From an uncultured Candidatus Melainabacteria bacterium (GTDB lineage: Bacteria; Cyanobacteriota; Vampirovibrionia; Gastranaerophilales; Gastranaerophilaceae), in assembly GCA_937895785.1 (NCBI GenBank), contig CALBKW010000155.1, positions 1 to 43,114 on the forward strand: 43,114 nt of DNA. The letters are read 5' to 3'. Below, one piece after another: positions 1 through 8,062 of this stretch (position 1 is its first letter; each line of letters opens with the position of its first letter). The notes under the pieces were generated by a model, which made no database searches, had not been told where the DNA came from, and was given only the letters and a program-made list of their open reading frames with translations. The translations under genes were made by a program, and so were the position numbers.

Positions 1-694
1 CTTCAAGTTTAGTTTTCATACCACCTCTGCCACAATCAGAAACACCACACGCCATATCCATAATTTCATCTGTAACTTCTTTTACTTCTGTAATTATTTT
101 TGCATCAGGATTATCTTTAGGATTGCAGTCATAAAGCCCATTTACATCAGACAATATAATTAACAAATCTGCATCTAATTCACTTGCAACAAGAGCCGAA
201 AGTTTGTCGTTATCTGAAAAACAAACTTGTGCATCTTTGTATAAAGTTTCTAATTCAAATGTCGAAACTGTATCATTTTGGTTAATTACTGGAACTGTAC
301 CAAGCTCAAGTAATTTATTCAATGTATTTCTTAAATTTAAGTATCTTTTTCTTTGTGCAAAGTCATCTTCAATTAAAAGAACTTGAGCCGTATTTATACC
401 ATACGCATCAAAACCGTTTTCATAAATAGACATTAATTTTGATTGACCTATAGCCGCACATGCCTGTTTTAAAACGATATCATCTGATTTTTCGACATTA
501 ATCTTTTTTCTACCTAAACCTACAGCACCAGAAGTTACTAAAATAACTTCTTTGCCAGATTTAACAAGGGCTGAAATATCTTCAATATAAGAATAAAGGC
601 GAGGTAAAGAAGCTTCCCCGTCATCATTTCTTAAAACATTAGTGCCAAGTTTTACAACAATTCTTTTGGCATTAATAAATTCAGTTTTGTTCAT
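1..694 (-). CDS. proB: Glutamate 5-kinase, N-terminal 231 residues (runs off the left edge)
   Basis: ATP-dependent phosphorylation of L-glutamate, the first step of proline synthesis, in the cytoplasm. Reading the minus strand from the ATG at 694 gives an amino-acid-kinase fold: RIVVKLGTNVL near residue 11, then LVTSGAVGLG, a PVINQNDTVS segment, the FSDNDKLSALVA nucleotide-binding stretch, LSDVNGLYD, and the GRGGMKTK motif typical of ProB just before the edge. The family is about 260-370 residues, so only the C-terminus (and any PUA domain) is missing. It starts 8 bases after the stop of the unknown gene at 703-1155, so the two probably share a transcript. No proA is visible in the window. 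Confidence 0.93.
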   Translation of the reverse strand, partial: MNKTEFINAKRIVVKLGTNVLRNDDGEASLPRLYSYIEDISALVKSGKEVILVTSGAVGLGRKKINVEKSDDIVLKQACAAIGQSKLMSIYENGFDAYGINTAQVLLIEDDFAQRKRYLNLRNTLNKLLELGTVPVINQNDTVSTFELETLYKDAQVCFSDNDKLSALVASELDADLLIILSDVNGLYDCNPKDNPDAKIITEVKEVTDEIMDMACGVSDCGRGGMKTKLE

Positions 695-702
695 AAAATA
701 TA

Positions 703-1155
703 TTACCTATAAAATTTAGTGATTTCTTCAAAGTATTTGTCTAGGGCTTTGTAGCCATTGTACATTTCGCTCGGGACATTTGAATAAGCACTTGCGGTAA
801 TGTTTTTAAGTTCTTTCGCTCTAATAATAATTATCATATCTGCATCTTTTCTAAGCTCTAAATTATTAGCGAAAGACCATTTTTTCAAAAATTCAATTTC
901 TTCATTTGCCTTTTGAATTGTAGTACATTCAAGAGGTTCAAAATCATATCTTTTCAACAAATCGTACTCAGACAATGTAACTGTAGCTTTAACAGCATGA
1001 GATGAGTACATTCTTTTGATAATAACGTAATTATCTGCAGTTCTTTTGTGTGACATAGGAACGTCATTTTTTGCAAGTAAAATAGTTTTTAAAAGTGCCG
1101 CCCCAAGATCTTTATCAAAATCGATTATATTTTTTGTAATTAATTTGTTATCCAT
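703..1155 (-). CDS. Hypothetical protein, 150 aa, upstream of proB
   Basis: Not recognised. It is a soluble, charged protein without signal peptide or membrane segment. It contains a lysine-rich region around KRTADNYVIIKRMY and an acidic C-terminal helix (ALDKYFEEITKFYR). An in-frame GTG at 1173 would add six residues, but I prefer the ATG at 1155 because a TATCAT hexamer ends exactly six bases before it, the spacing seen at several other genes here. That makes it probably leaderless, with proB following 8 bases downstream in the same transcript. Function cannot be inferred beyond a possible tie to proline synthesis by co-transcription. Confidence 0.75.
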   Translation of the reverse strand: MDNKLITKNIIDFDKDLGAALLKTILLAKNDVPMSHKRTADNYVIIKRMYSSHAVKATVTLSEYDLLKRYDFEPLECTTIQKANEEIEFLKKWSFANNLELRKDADMIIIIRAKELKNITASAYSNVPSEMYNGYKALDKYFEEITKFYR

Positions 1156-1161
1156 ATTGTT

Positions 1162-1167
1162 ATGATA
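1162..1167 (-). promoter_or_regulatory. Candidate -10 box for the gene starting at 1155
   Basis: On the minus strand TATCAT is followed by six bases and then the ATG at 1155. The start site would fall on or next to the A of the ATG, so the message would be leaderless. No Shine-Dalgarno is visible. Prediction only. Confidence 0.45.
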
Positions 1168-1348
1168 ACTCACACATAGCGGTTTGTCATTTGAATATAT
1201 ATTAATGTTACAAGCAAACTATGTAACAAAATGTAAACAAATAGTTCAAAAGTCTAAAGTTTAGATTTGGGTCTGTCGATAAAAAATATGTGGATAAAAC
1301 AAATAACTTAAATCAAATTTAATCAAACCAAATGAAAGGGATATGTAT

Positions 1349-1504
1349 ATGTTAAAAAGAATTGAAACTCCAAATTGTAATATTGATAATAGCGTAGAAT
1401 TTATATTAAGAGGCGCTAAAAAACGTCGTTCAATGGCAATGGCTAATGCAAGAATGTTGAACGCAGAACAAGGTATTCAACAAAAATTGGTTGCGGTTAA
1501 ATAG
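1349..1504 (+). CDS. Small basic protein, 51 aa
   Basis: Short ORF MLKRIETPNCNID... ending ...QQKLVAVK. A Shine-Dalgarno-like AAAGGG lies 8 bases before the ATG at 1349; the alternative ATG at 1343 is only 2 bases from it and less likely. The middle is strongly basic (RGAKKRRS) followed by an Ala/Met-rich helix (MAMANARMLNAEQ). That could bind nucleic acid or a partner protein, but no family is recognised. It stands alone, with its own terminator about 110 bases downstream, so it appears to be an independent short transcription unit. Upstream (1206-1228) is a small inverted repeat TGTTAC...GTAACA, possibly an operator. It is real as an ORF by RBS and terminator; function unknown. Confidence 0.6.
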   Translation: MLKRIETPNCNIDNSVEFILRGAKKRRSMAMANARMLNAEQGIQQKLVAVK

Positions 1505-1611
1505 AACAAAACCAGAAAACGTGCTTGCAGTTGGTAGTGGATATGTGTAGAAGATGGCTGTAAGTAACGAAAATTAAGTGAGATAGTAAAGATAGTTGAG
1601 AGATTTTATTT

Positions 1612-1640
1612 AAAGCTGAGCGTGGTGGCTCAGCTTTTTA
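1612..1640 (+). terminator. Intrinsic terminator
   Basis: Perfect stem AAAGCTGAGC / GCTCAGCTTT with loop GTGGTG, running into a T-rich tract. It ends the transcript of the 51-residue gene; the roughly 110 bases between stop codon and hairpin are untranslated and unexplained. Confidence 0.85.
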
Positions 1641-1722
1641 TTTAAAATTAACAGTGATTAAACTTTTACAAACCTAGAGTGTGTGATATTATGTTTTTGG
1701 TATTACGTAACTTAAAAAATAA

Positions 1723-2625
1723 ATGGAAATTAAAATTGAAAAAATAGACGTAAATAATTGGACAGAAATTAATGGCTATTCTTCAAGAGGACGAAGAGTT
1801 AAATGTTGGCTTGAAAAAATTTCTGATGGGTCAATTTATATTTATAAAGAACCTAAAGAACTTCAAACTCCCATTTATTTTGTAACGCAAGAAATCTGGA
1901 CGGAATACATTGCCTACAAGATTGGAACATTCTTAGGACTAAATATACCAGAAGCCATACCTGCAGAATACAACATTAAAAATATTCATACATATGGAAT
2001 TTTAATAAAAAGTTTTATTACAAAAGAGGATTCACTAATTGAAGCTCAAGATTTTTTTGCAAATACAGATTTTTCTCATAACCTAAAAGATATTAAAAAG
2101 ATTTTAACCTTAGGGGGGTTTAAAGACTGTGCTTGGGTAAATTATAAAAAAATGCTTATTTTTGACTGCCTAATAGGTAACAATGATAGACATGATGAAA
2201 ACTGGGGTTTTTGTTTTAATAACAAGTCTAAAAGTGTAATTTTATCTCCAATTTATGACAATGCCTCTTGTTTAGCAAGTGGTTATAATGAAGATAAAGT
2301 CACTGAACTGTTAAATAACAAGAACAAACTTGATAAATACATTTGTGGTCCAAAATCTAGACCTCCAAATCTATACTTATCGAAAGATGATTTAAAAAAA
2401 TATAACCATTATGAAATAATTAGTCACTTACTTAAGAACGAAGATGATATGAAGTGCTTAATAGAGAAAATGTTAGAAAAAAATTATCTAGATTTTGTTG
2501 ATGATATAATAAAAAAAATACAACAAATGGACCTACCAGAAAAATATAAAATTAGTAATAATAGACGAGAAGTGATATTAAAAATATTACAAAGTCGACG
2601 AGAAAAATTGAAAGAGTTAATATAA
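1723..2625 (+). CDS. HipA/HipT-like protein kinase, 300 aa
   Basis: Resembles the kinase core of HipA toxins (HipA_C-type, PI3/4-kinase-like fold). Visible parts: a candidate ATP-binding Lys in IYIYKEP (Lys42), an Ile-Trp-Thr-Glu helix (QEIWTEYIAYKIG) that could supply the pairing Glu, a catalytic loop IGNNDRHDENWGF at 151-163 with Asp155 and Asn160, and a metal-binding segment SPIYDNAS with Asp179. It lacks the HipA N-terminal subdomain, which appears instead in the next gene, so this looks like a split system. The stop overlaps the next ATG (TAATG). No Shine-Dalgarno is seen; a TGATATTAT extended -10 lies at 1684-1692. Codons are more A+T-rich than those of neighbouring housekeeping genes, suggesting acquired DNA. 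Substrate unknown. Confidence 0.75.
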   Translation: MEIKIEKIDVNNWTEINGYSSRGRRVKCWLEKISDGSIYIYKEPKELQTPIYFVTQEIWTEYIAYKIGTFLGLNIPEAIPAEYNIKNIHTYGILIKSFITKEDSLIEAQDFFANTDFSHNLKDIKKILTLGGFKDCAWVNYKKMLIFDCLIGNNDRHDENWGFCFNNKSKSVILSPIYDNASCLASGYNEDKVTELLNNKNKLDKYICGPKSRPPNLYLSKDDLKKYNHYEIISHLLKNEDDMKCLIEKMLEKNYLDFVDDIIKKIQQMDLPEKYKISNNRREVILKILQSRREKLKELI

Positions 2626-3308
2626 TGTGTACATTTAAAACAGATAAAATTTATTTAACTTGGAAGAAAAATTTTGATAGTTCAAGAAGAATAATTGCTA
2701 TTTTAGAAAAAGATGATGACTCTTATAAATTTTATTATTTGAAAGAAAATCTTGATATGGCAATAAAAGAAGGCTTTCAATATTATCCTGCATTTCAAGA
2801 TTTAAATGAAATTTACACAAACAACGTATTAGATATTTTTCAAAGAAGATTGCTAAACCCTGCTCGTAGAGATTATGAAGATTTTTTATCATATTGGGAA
2901 GCAAATGATTATAAAAATGATATTTTTGCTTTGTTAGGATTGACTGGAGCAAAACTATTAACTGATAATTTTGAGTTTATTGCACCACATGAGGAAATAC
3001 CTGCAAGATTTTTAACTAATGTTTCAAGAATTAATATTGCTGACAAAAGTGTAATTGATGAGGCTAAAACTCTTACCAATAAAGAATTACAAGAACGTTT
3101 GTCATTAATTCAAGATAAAAATAATCCTCACGACTACAAAGCTATAAAAGTATTATTTGATAGTAAATTTTTAGGATTTATTAAAAGCATTCATTGTAAA
3201 AATATTTATGATGCATTTGAAGCAAAATGTGATTTATCATTAGAAGTTAAAAATGTTATTAAAAACGGAACAATTAAGGAAATCTTATTAAAGATTTGTA
3301 TTAACTAA
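2625..3308 (+). CDS. HipA N-subdomain-like protein with C-terminal HIRAN domain, 227 aa
   Basis: Translationally coupled to the kinase by a one-base stop/start overlap. The N-terminal 110 residues (FYYLKENLDMAIKEGFQYYP, then FQRRLLNPARRDYEDFLSYW and FALLGLTGAKLLTDNFEF) resemble the small subdomain that precedes the kinase in HipA-type proteins. The C-terminal 90 residues read as a HIRAN domain: an ERLSLIQDKNNPHDYKAI core followed by V-L-F and LGFIKSIHCKNI. HIRAN domains bind 3' single-stranded DNA ends or stalled forks in better studied proteins. By analogy with split Hip systems this protein could be the regulator or antitoxin of the kinase, or a DNA-damage sensor for it. Domain calls are by eye. 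Confidence 0.7.
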   Translation: MCTFKTDKIYLTWKKNFDSSRRIIAILEKDDDSYKFYYLKENLDMAIKEGFQYYPAFQDLNEIYTNNVLDIFQRRLLNPARRDYEDFLSYWEANDYKNDIFALLGLTGAKLLTDNFEFIAPHEEIPARFLTNVSRINIADKSVIDEAKTLTNKELQERLSLIQDKNNPHDYKAIKVLFDSKFLGFIKSIHCKNIYDAFEAKCDLSLEVKNVIKNGTIKEILLKICIN

Positions 3309-3321
3309 ATTCCTTTTCTTG

Positions 3322-4512
3322 TTATGTTCTTTTGCGGTGGGATTTTTTAAGCATTTTTTGTTGGTATTCTTCATCAAATTGAAAACGATAACCCTCTTTA
3401 TATCCCTTAGTTATTGCTTTTGAAAATCTTTTTCTTGTCTTCCAATAAGATGTATGGGCTGCTGCAAATGTTCGCCAACTTAAAGTTCTTGAATAGTCAT
3501 AGAAAAAACCTTCCTCGTTTGAAAAAGTCATATTCGTCATTTTTTGAATTTCATCGTTCGTATAATTAACGCCATTTGGAAATCCTAACGGATCATCTGC
3601 ATAATTAACTGTCAAAAAGAAAAAATCTCTTTCTATCAAATACTTATACATTAGGTGCATAAGTTTGCTTGATTCTAAATTTTTATCCGCCATATCTGAA
3701 TAGAATAGTGGAATTGGACTTGCATAATTGATTACACCAATAATTGAGCCTTCTGGAGCACAATATTTATCAGTGTACTCATCTATTTTCAAATAACCTC
3801 TTTTAAATTCTTCCTTATTTTTATTAACAAAAGTTGTTCCCAAGGCTGAGTAGTCAAGAACGTCTGAGCCTACAATAGAAAGCATGCATGCATCTTTTCT
3901 TGGATTTTTTCTGACAAATTTTAGCAAATCGTCATCTATACCTTTATCAATCAAATATTCTTCAATATTTAAGTATGGCATTTTATTAAACAAATATTCC
4001 ATTGTTATAAACGAACCTGCAGAATACCCAAGCAAAACAACTTTTTTGCCTTGAGAAACTTGACCTTTCACCGTAATATCCAAGTCTTGAATAATTGGAA
4101 TCATGTTATGAGTTTTTTGAACCCATATTGCATCGTGAAGACAATCTGCAATAGTATTTCTTACGAAAAATGCAATAATTGGACTGATTGAGCGCAAAAG
4201 ATTTGCTTTTTCCTTCATGAACATCAAGTCATTTTGACTTTTGTCACCCCAAAAGAAAATTGTCGGATTTTCATCAATTACATAATGTCCATCATTTAAC
4301 AAGTATTTGTGTGTAAATTTATCTTTTTCAAATTGGTTTTTAAGCGTTGGATGAAATTTTTTAATTCCACTTAAAAACCAATTTCTCATTTTTGTATTGT
4401 TATTATTTGAACCATTAAGGTATACAAAACTTACGTTTGTAGTTGCAAAACAAGCGTTTTGCATAAACAAAATTAAGAATAGCAATAAAGTTATTTTTTT
4501 CATAATATTCAT
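3322..4512 (-). CDS. Secreted alpha/beta-hydrolase-like protein, 396 aa
   Basis: N-terminal signal peptide (MKKITLLLFLILFMQNACFA), then a mature domain with VSFVYLNGSN near the start and a nucleophile elbow GYSAGS with Ser164. The fold is therefore probably alpha/beta hydrolase (lipase/esterase-like), acting in the periplasm or outside. The catalytic acid and His cannot be assigned with certainty. The ATG at 4512 overlaps the stop of the upstream 85-residue gene (TAATG), while the ATG at 4503 begins the canonical Lys-Lys signal peptide; either could be used. Substrate unknown. The C-terminus is strongly basic (KKSHRKRT). Confidence 0.75.
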   Translation of the reverse strand: MNIMKKITLLLFLILFMQNACFATTNVSFVYLNGSNNNNTKMRNWFLSGIKKFHPTLKNQFEKDKFTHKYLLNDGHYVIDENPTIFFWGDKSQNDLMFMKEKANLLRSISPIIAFFVRNTIADCLHDAIWVQKTHNMIPIIQDLDITVKGQVSQGKKVVLLGYSAGSFITMEYLFNKMPYLNIEEYLIDKGIDDDLLKFVRKNPRKDACMLSIVGSDVLDYSALGTTFVNKNKEEFKRGYLKIDEYTDKYCAPEGSIIGVINYASPIPLFYSDMADKNLESSKLMHLMYKYLIERDFFFLTVNYADDPLGFPNGVNYTNDEIQKMTNMTFSNEEGFFYDYSRTLSWRTFAAAHTSYWKTRKRFSKAITKGYKEGYRFQFDEEYQQKMLKKSHRKRT

Positions 4513-4769
4513 TAAATTTCTTTTCTTTCAAAAAAATTATCTTTACAAACGTCTTTTTTATTTGCTAAAGCTCCACATTTTGTACACGCCAATATTTCAC
4601 CTGAACTGTCAATTGGCATGTAAACATGCTCACATTTTTCGTAATCTTCAATAAATTCAGGCGAATCATCGGTTGCATCATATTGCTTGATGCACTTTTC
4701 TTCTTCAAGAACTTTAGGCTCTACGTATGTTTTGTACCAATATTTTTTAATAAATTCAAATATGAACAT
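4512..4769 (-). CDS. Small protein with a zinc-ribbon-like C-terminus, 85 aa
   Basis: Not assigned to a named family. The N-terminus (MFIFEFIKKYWYKTYVEP) is aromatic and amphipathic and may lie on the membrane. The C-terminal half carries CEHVYMP...CTKCG, a Cys/His arrangement that could bind one zinc ion. It sits 12 bases after the cdd stop and its own stop overlaps the hydrolase start, so cdd, this gene and the hydrolase form a likely operon. A TATAAT also ends six bases before its ATG (4776-4781), but this overlaps the end of cdd and could be chance in A+T-rich DNA. Confidence 0.7.
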   Translation of the reverse strand: MFIFEFIKKYWYKTYVEPKVLEEEKCIKQYDATDDSPEFIEDYEKCEHVYMPIDSSGEILACTKCGALANKKDVCKDNFFERKEI

Positions 4770-4781
4770 ATTAATATTATA

Positions 4782-5168
4782 TTATAAATCGAATCCTAAA
4801 GGTAATAATTCATCAATTGTGTGAACTTCTGGTTGACCGTTTTCATCTTCAAGAATAATGTCAATACCTTTGTCAGAACGAAAATCATTCATAACTTGTC
4901 TGCAAACACCACATGGTGCACAACGTTTCATTTTAGGACCATAAATTGCAACTGCAACAATTTTTCTTTCACCGTTTACAATTGCGTTAACAATTGCACT
5001 ACGTTCAGCACAAATTGTTGCACCGAAAGATGAGTTTTCAACATTTGTTCCAATGTAAGTCTTACCACTTTCCATTAAAACACATGCACCTACTGGAAAT
5101 TTTGAATAAGGTGAATAGCTGTTTTCGCTTGCTTTTTTAGCTTTTTCTAATAATTCATTGTAGTCCAT
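4782..5168 (-). CDS. cdd: Cytidine deaminase, 128 aa
   Basis: Hydrolytic deamination of cytidine and deoxycytidine in pyrimidine salvage. The zinc site is complete: Cys53-Ala-Glu55 (TICAERSA), with Glu55 as the proton shuttle, and PCGVCRQ with Cys86 and Cys89. The spacing and length match the tetrameric small bacterial enzymes. The substrate-binding YSPYSKFPVGA segment is near the N-terminus. The ATG at 5168 has AAGGAG about seven bases upstream. First gene of a probable three-gene minus-strand operon, divergent from the exported protein at 5226. Confidence 0.96.
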   Translation of the reverse strand: MDYNELLEKAKKASENSYSPYSKFPVGACVLMESGKTYIGTNVENSSFGATICAERSAIVNAIVNGERKIVAVAIYGPKMKRCAPCGVCRQVMNDFRSDKGIDIILEDENGQPEVHTIDELLPLGFDL

Positions 5169-5210
5169 TTATTAACTCCTTTTTAATAATTAGCACACTA
5201 AATAATAATA

Positions 5211-5219
5211 TGTTATAAT
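5211..5219 (+). promoter_or_regulatory. Extended -10 promoter giving a leaderless start at 5226
   Basis: TGTTATAAT, followed by exactly six bases and the ATG at 5226. No Shine-Dalgarno lies between. The -35 region is weak, consistent with an extended -10 promoter. Confidence 0.65.
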
Positions 5220-5225
5220 CTTAGC

Positions 5226-6563
5226 ATGAAAAAATTTATAAGTCTTATTTTATTTTTACTTTTAATATGTTCTGGTCGTTGTTGGGCAACACAGTACAAC
5301 GTTTTGGTATTACCAACAAGTATATTTGAAGAATATACTGATTATATGGTATTTCCAAAATCTGCAGATATTATTGCGATGGATATTATTAACATATACA
5401 ACTCGCATCCTCAAATGTCTGCGGTTCAACTTTATCAAATAAAAAATTCTATTAATCAACCTGCAAACAAATATTTCAAGCGCGAAGTTGTTAAAATGTT
5501 ACATAATTACGATGTAAATTATTCAATCGACTTTAATACCGTGCAAAAGCTTGCAAGCAGATTTAAAGCAAAACAAGTGCTTTTGATTTCTTGCCAAATG
5601 GATGCACAAAACTATATTACACGCAGAACTCTTTGGGACTTCTTAAATATTCCAGGAGCAACCGTAATTGACCCTGCATATAGACTTACAAGCCAAATTA
5701 CATTGATTGATGCAAACAATCAAATTATTTTATGGCAAGAAAATTATCATAAATTGATTAGCTCTCGTGAATCAAGAATTATGACTCAAGCATACTCACC
5801 TTCTAGCGAGCAATTAGAAAAAGTAAAAAGGTACTCGACTAAATTCTTGTCACCACAAGTTGTTCAAGAAACGCAATTAGCATTGATGAAAATTGACCAA
5901 TACCAAGACTTAAATCTTCGTCCTGAAATCGTTAAACCGACTGCGGTTTCTATTGATAAATTCAAGATTGACGGTCGTCGTGCGTCAGTTAGAAGTACAC
6001 GCTATATGAAGGCTGAAACTAAAAAAGCTGCTCGTCAAATTGCAAAAGAAACAAAAGCTTTGAATGCAAAAGCAAAAGCTAATATAAAAGAATTTAAAGA
6101 CACTCAGACTGAAAAGCAAATGCTTAAAGCAAAAGATGATGCTCTTCCACTAGAAGATAAAATTAAAAAAGCTCAAGATGAACAAAGAGCTAAATTGGAA
6201 GCTAAATACGAAAAAGAAAGAATCCGTCTTGAAAAGAAACAAGAACGAGAACAAATTAAAGCTGCTCAAAAAGCTGTAACTATCCAAATGCAAGAAGAGC
6301 AGTTGAAAAAACAAACTCAAATTAATGAAGTAAAAGAATTTACAAAACAACAACCTGAACAACCTCAAAAACAAAAGGCTAAAAAGCCAAATAAACAAGA
6401 TAAGGCTAAAGCTAACGTTGATATTGAAGTTAAAGAGGTAATTCAAAACACACCAAATATTTCAACTCCAACAGAGGTTATTAAAAACGAACAAAAACTT
6501 GTTCCAATAATAAGAACTAGACCTGTTTTGAGAGAAATTGATTATACAATCAATGATATTTAA
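5226..6563 (+). CDS. Exported protein with C-terminal charged coiled coil, 445 aa
   Basis: Unknown function. Signal peptide MKKFISLILFLLLICSGRCWA. The mature N-terminal region (about 22-215) is a globular domain with alternating beta strands (YNVLVLPTSIFEEY, QVLLISCQMDAQNY, ITLIDANNQIILWQENYH); such strands recall periplasmic proteins that assemble into envelope machines, but I cannot name a family. From about 255 to 400 it becomes a Lys/Glu/Ala/Gln-rich helix typical of a long coiled coil, ending in a short Pro/Asn-rich tail (IIRTRPVLREIDYTINDI). The start is fixed by the extended -10 six bases upstream; the message is probably leaderless. Divergent from cdd. Confidence 0.8.
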   Translation: MKKFISLILFLLLICSGRCWATQYNVLVLPTSIFEEYTDYMVFPKSADIIAMDIINIYNSHPQMSAVQLYQIKNSINQPANKYFKREVVKMLHNYDVNYSIDFNTVQKLASRFKAKQVLLISCQMDAQNYITRRTLWDFLNIPGATVIDPAYRLTSQITLIDANNQIILWQENYHKLISSRESRIMTQAYSPSSEQLEKVKRYSTKFLSPQVVQETQLALMKIDQYQDLNLRPEIVKPTAVSIDKFKIDGRRASVRSTRYMKAETKKAARQIAKETKALNAKAKANIKEFKDTQTEKQMLKAKDDALPLEDKIKKAQDEQRAKLEAKYEKERIRLEKKQEREQIKAAQKAVTIQMQEEQLKKQTQINEVKEFTKQQPEQPQKQKAKKPNKQDKAKANVDIEVKEVIQNTPNISTPTEVIKNEQKLVPIIRTRPVLREIDYTINDI

Positions 6564-6587
6564 AAAAATAATTTCAAATAATAAGTA

Positions 6588-6623
6588 AAGCGCCATATTA
6601 CCGAGTTAGGTAATATGGCGCTT
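6588..6623 (+). terminator. Long perfect hairpin after the exported protein gene
   Basis: Fifteen-base-pair perfect stem (AAGCGCCATATTACC and its complement) with loop GAGTTA, 24 bases after the stop codon. The tail is only moderately T-rich (CTTAATATTA), so termination is likely but not certain. Confidence 0.6.
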
Positions 6624-6629
6624 CTTAAT

Positions 6630-6750
6630 ATTAGCCTCAACATGTAGCCATTGAGGTATAGGAAAAAGAACGCCCATGGTGTTAAATATAATTAAATCTT
6701 TTTCATACTTCCAGCTATTCTTAATTGAGTCCATTTGGACTCTTTTTTTT
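6630..6750 (+). ncRNA. Candidate small RNA or leader between two hairpins
   Basis: The interval carries no ORF but has a small stem CCTCAA/TTGAGG (6635-6656) and ends in a textbook terminator, GAGTCC-ATTT-GGACTC followed by eight T (6727-6750). As the preceding gene already has a hairpin at 6588-6623, this second terminator suggests a separate short transcript of about 110 nt. No known RNA family is recognised and no convincing promoter is seen. It could also be just a second terminator for the upstream gene. Confidence 0.35.
6727..6750 (+). terminator. Intrinsic terminator upstream of mtaB
   Basis: Six-base-pair stem GAGTCC/GGACTC, loop ATTT, then a run of eight T. It isolates mtaB transcription from upstream. 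Confidence 0.85.
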
Positions 6751-6763
6751 AGCATTTTTAGGC

Positions 6764-6769
6764 TATAAT
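6764..6769 (+). promoter_or_regulatory. Consensus -10 box giving a leaderless mtaB
   Basis: TATAAT, six bases, then the ATG at 6776. It lies 14 bases after the preceding terminator T-run, and no ribosome binding site fits in the gap. Confidence 0.6.
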
Positions 6770-6775
6770 TAACCT

Positions 6776-8062
6776 ATGAAAACATTTTTATTAAAATCAA
6801 TGGGCTGTAAATCTAACCAATTTGAAGGTGCAATTATTGAAGAAAACCTAGTTAATGCGGGATTTGAAAAAGTTGGTGATATGAAAAACGCAGACCTTTT
6901 TATACTTAATTCGTGCTCTGTTACTCATAAATCTGATGATGAGGCACTTTATTTGCTAAGACATGCAAAGCATGAAAATGAAAATGTTAAAACTCTTATT
7001 ACGGGTTGCGTTGCACAAATTGAACGCGATAAGTTGCTTGAATATAATTTTGTAGACTATGTTTTGGGCAATGATGAAAAATTAAATATCGTTGAATTTT
7101 TGCAAAAAAATGAAAATTGCGAAGTTGGCGATATTATGAATATGAGCGACTTTCACGAGGCTATTTTACTTGATACAACAAAAACTCGTGCAAGTTTAAA
7201 AATTCAAGACGGTTGCGATAACCGTTGTGCTTATTGCATTATTCCGTTTGCAAGAGGAAAATCACGCTCAGCAAAAAGCGATTTTATTATCGACCAAATC
7301 AAATCCTTTGAAAAACATGGATTCAAAGAGGTTATTTTCACTGGTATTCACATCGGACAATGGGGCAAAGAGTGGGGAAAAACTATTCTTGACCTATTGA
7401 AAGAGGTTGAAGCTAACACAAATGTTCGTTATCGCTTGGGTTCACTTTATCCAAATGAAATTACAGACGAACTTTTAGACTTTTTGTCTAAATCAGAACA
7501 GTTCTGCCCACATTTTCATTTGTCACTACAATCAGCTTGTAATAGGACTTTAGAACGAATGAATAGACGCTATAAAGTAGAAGATTATTTAGAACAAATT
7601 GAAAAAATTAATAAACTTTTTGAACTTCCATTTTTAGGTAGTGACGTTATTGCAGGGTTTGTAGGTGAAACTCAAGAGGATTTTGAAACAACTCTTGAAA
7701 ACTTAAAAAAATCAGGCTTAACTGCAATTCATACCTTCCCTTATTCAATAAGAAAAGGAACACAGGCAGAAAAAATGGAAGGACATTTGCCTGACAAAGT
7801 TAAGGAAGAACGAGCAACAGCGATTAAGAAAATTTCAACACAAAAGACTAAAGAATTTTTAGATAAGAATGTTGGAACAGTTCATAATGTACTTGTAGAA
7901 AAGCATTTGGATAAACACTTAAATGTACTAAAAGGAATGAGCGAAAACTATATTACAATACTTTTAAATTCGGATGATAGAAACTTAATCAATACACTTC
8001 AAAAGGTGAAAATCACCGAAATCAAAGACGGCAAAACCTACGGCGAGATTATCTCGGAATAA
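6776..8062 (+). CDS. mtaB: tRNA (N6-L-threonylcarbamoyladenosine-37) methylthiotransferase, 428 aa
   Basis: Radical-SAM enzyme that methylthiolates t6A37 to ms2t6A in tRNAs reading ANN codons. All parts are present: the N-terminal UPF0004 domain with cluster cysteines Cys11 (SMGCKSNQ), Cys47 (LNSCSVTH) and Cys78 (TGCVAQ); the radical-SAM CxxxCxxC at 147-154 (DGCDNRCAYCIIPFARG); and a C-terminal TRAM-like region. The SMGCKSNQFE start and SCSVTHKSD segment favour MtaB over MiaB or RimO. The start has no Shine-Dalgarno and follows a TATAAT box by six bases. The 3' end overlaps the convergent vWA gene by 14 bases. Confidence 0.92.
   Translation: MKTFLLKSMGCKSNQFEGAIIEENLVNAGFEKVGDMKNADLFILNSCSVTHKSDDEALYLLRHAKHENENVKTLITGCVAQIERDKLLEYNFVDYVLGNDEKLNIVEFLQKNENCEVGDIMNMSDFHEAILLDTTKTRASLKIQDGCDNRCAYCIIPFARGKSRSAKSDFIIDQIKSFEKHGFKEVIFTGIHIGQWGKEWGKTILDLLKEVEANTNVRYRLGSLYPNEITDELLDFLSKSEQFCPHFHLSLQSACNRTLERMNRRYKVEDYLEQIEKINKLFELPFLGSDVIAGFVGETQEDFETTLENLKKSGLTAIHTFPYSIRKGTQAEKMEGHLPDKVKEERATAIKKISTQKTKEFLDKNVGTVHNVLVEKHLDKHLNVLKGMSENYITILLNSDDRNLINTLQKVKITEIKDGKTYGEIISE

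Noticed and set aside
6150..6446. 98-residue minus-strand ORF rich in Phe and Leu
   Set aside because: It is the reverse reading of the Lys/Glu coiled-coil region of the exported protein at 5226; no ribosome binding site.
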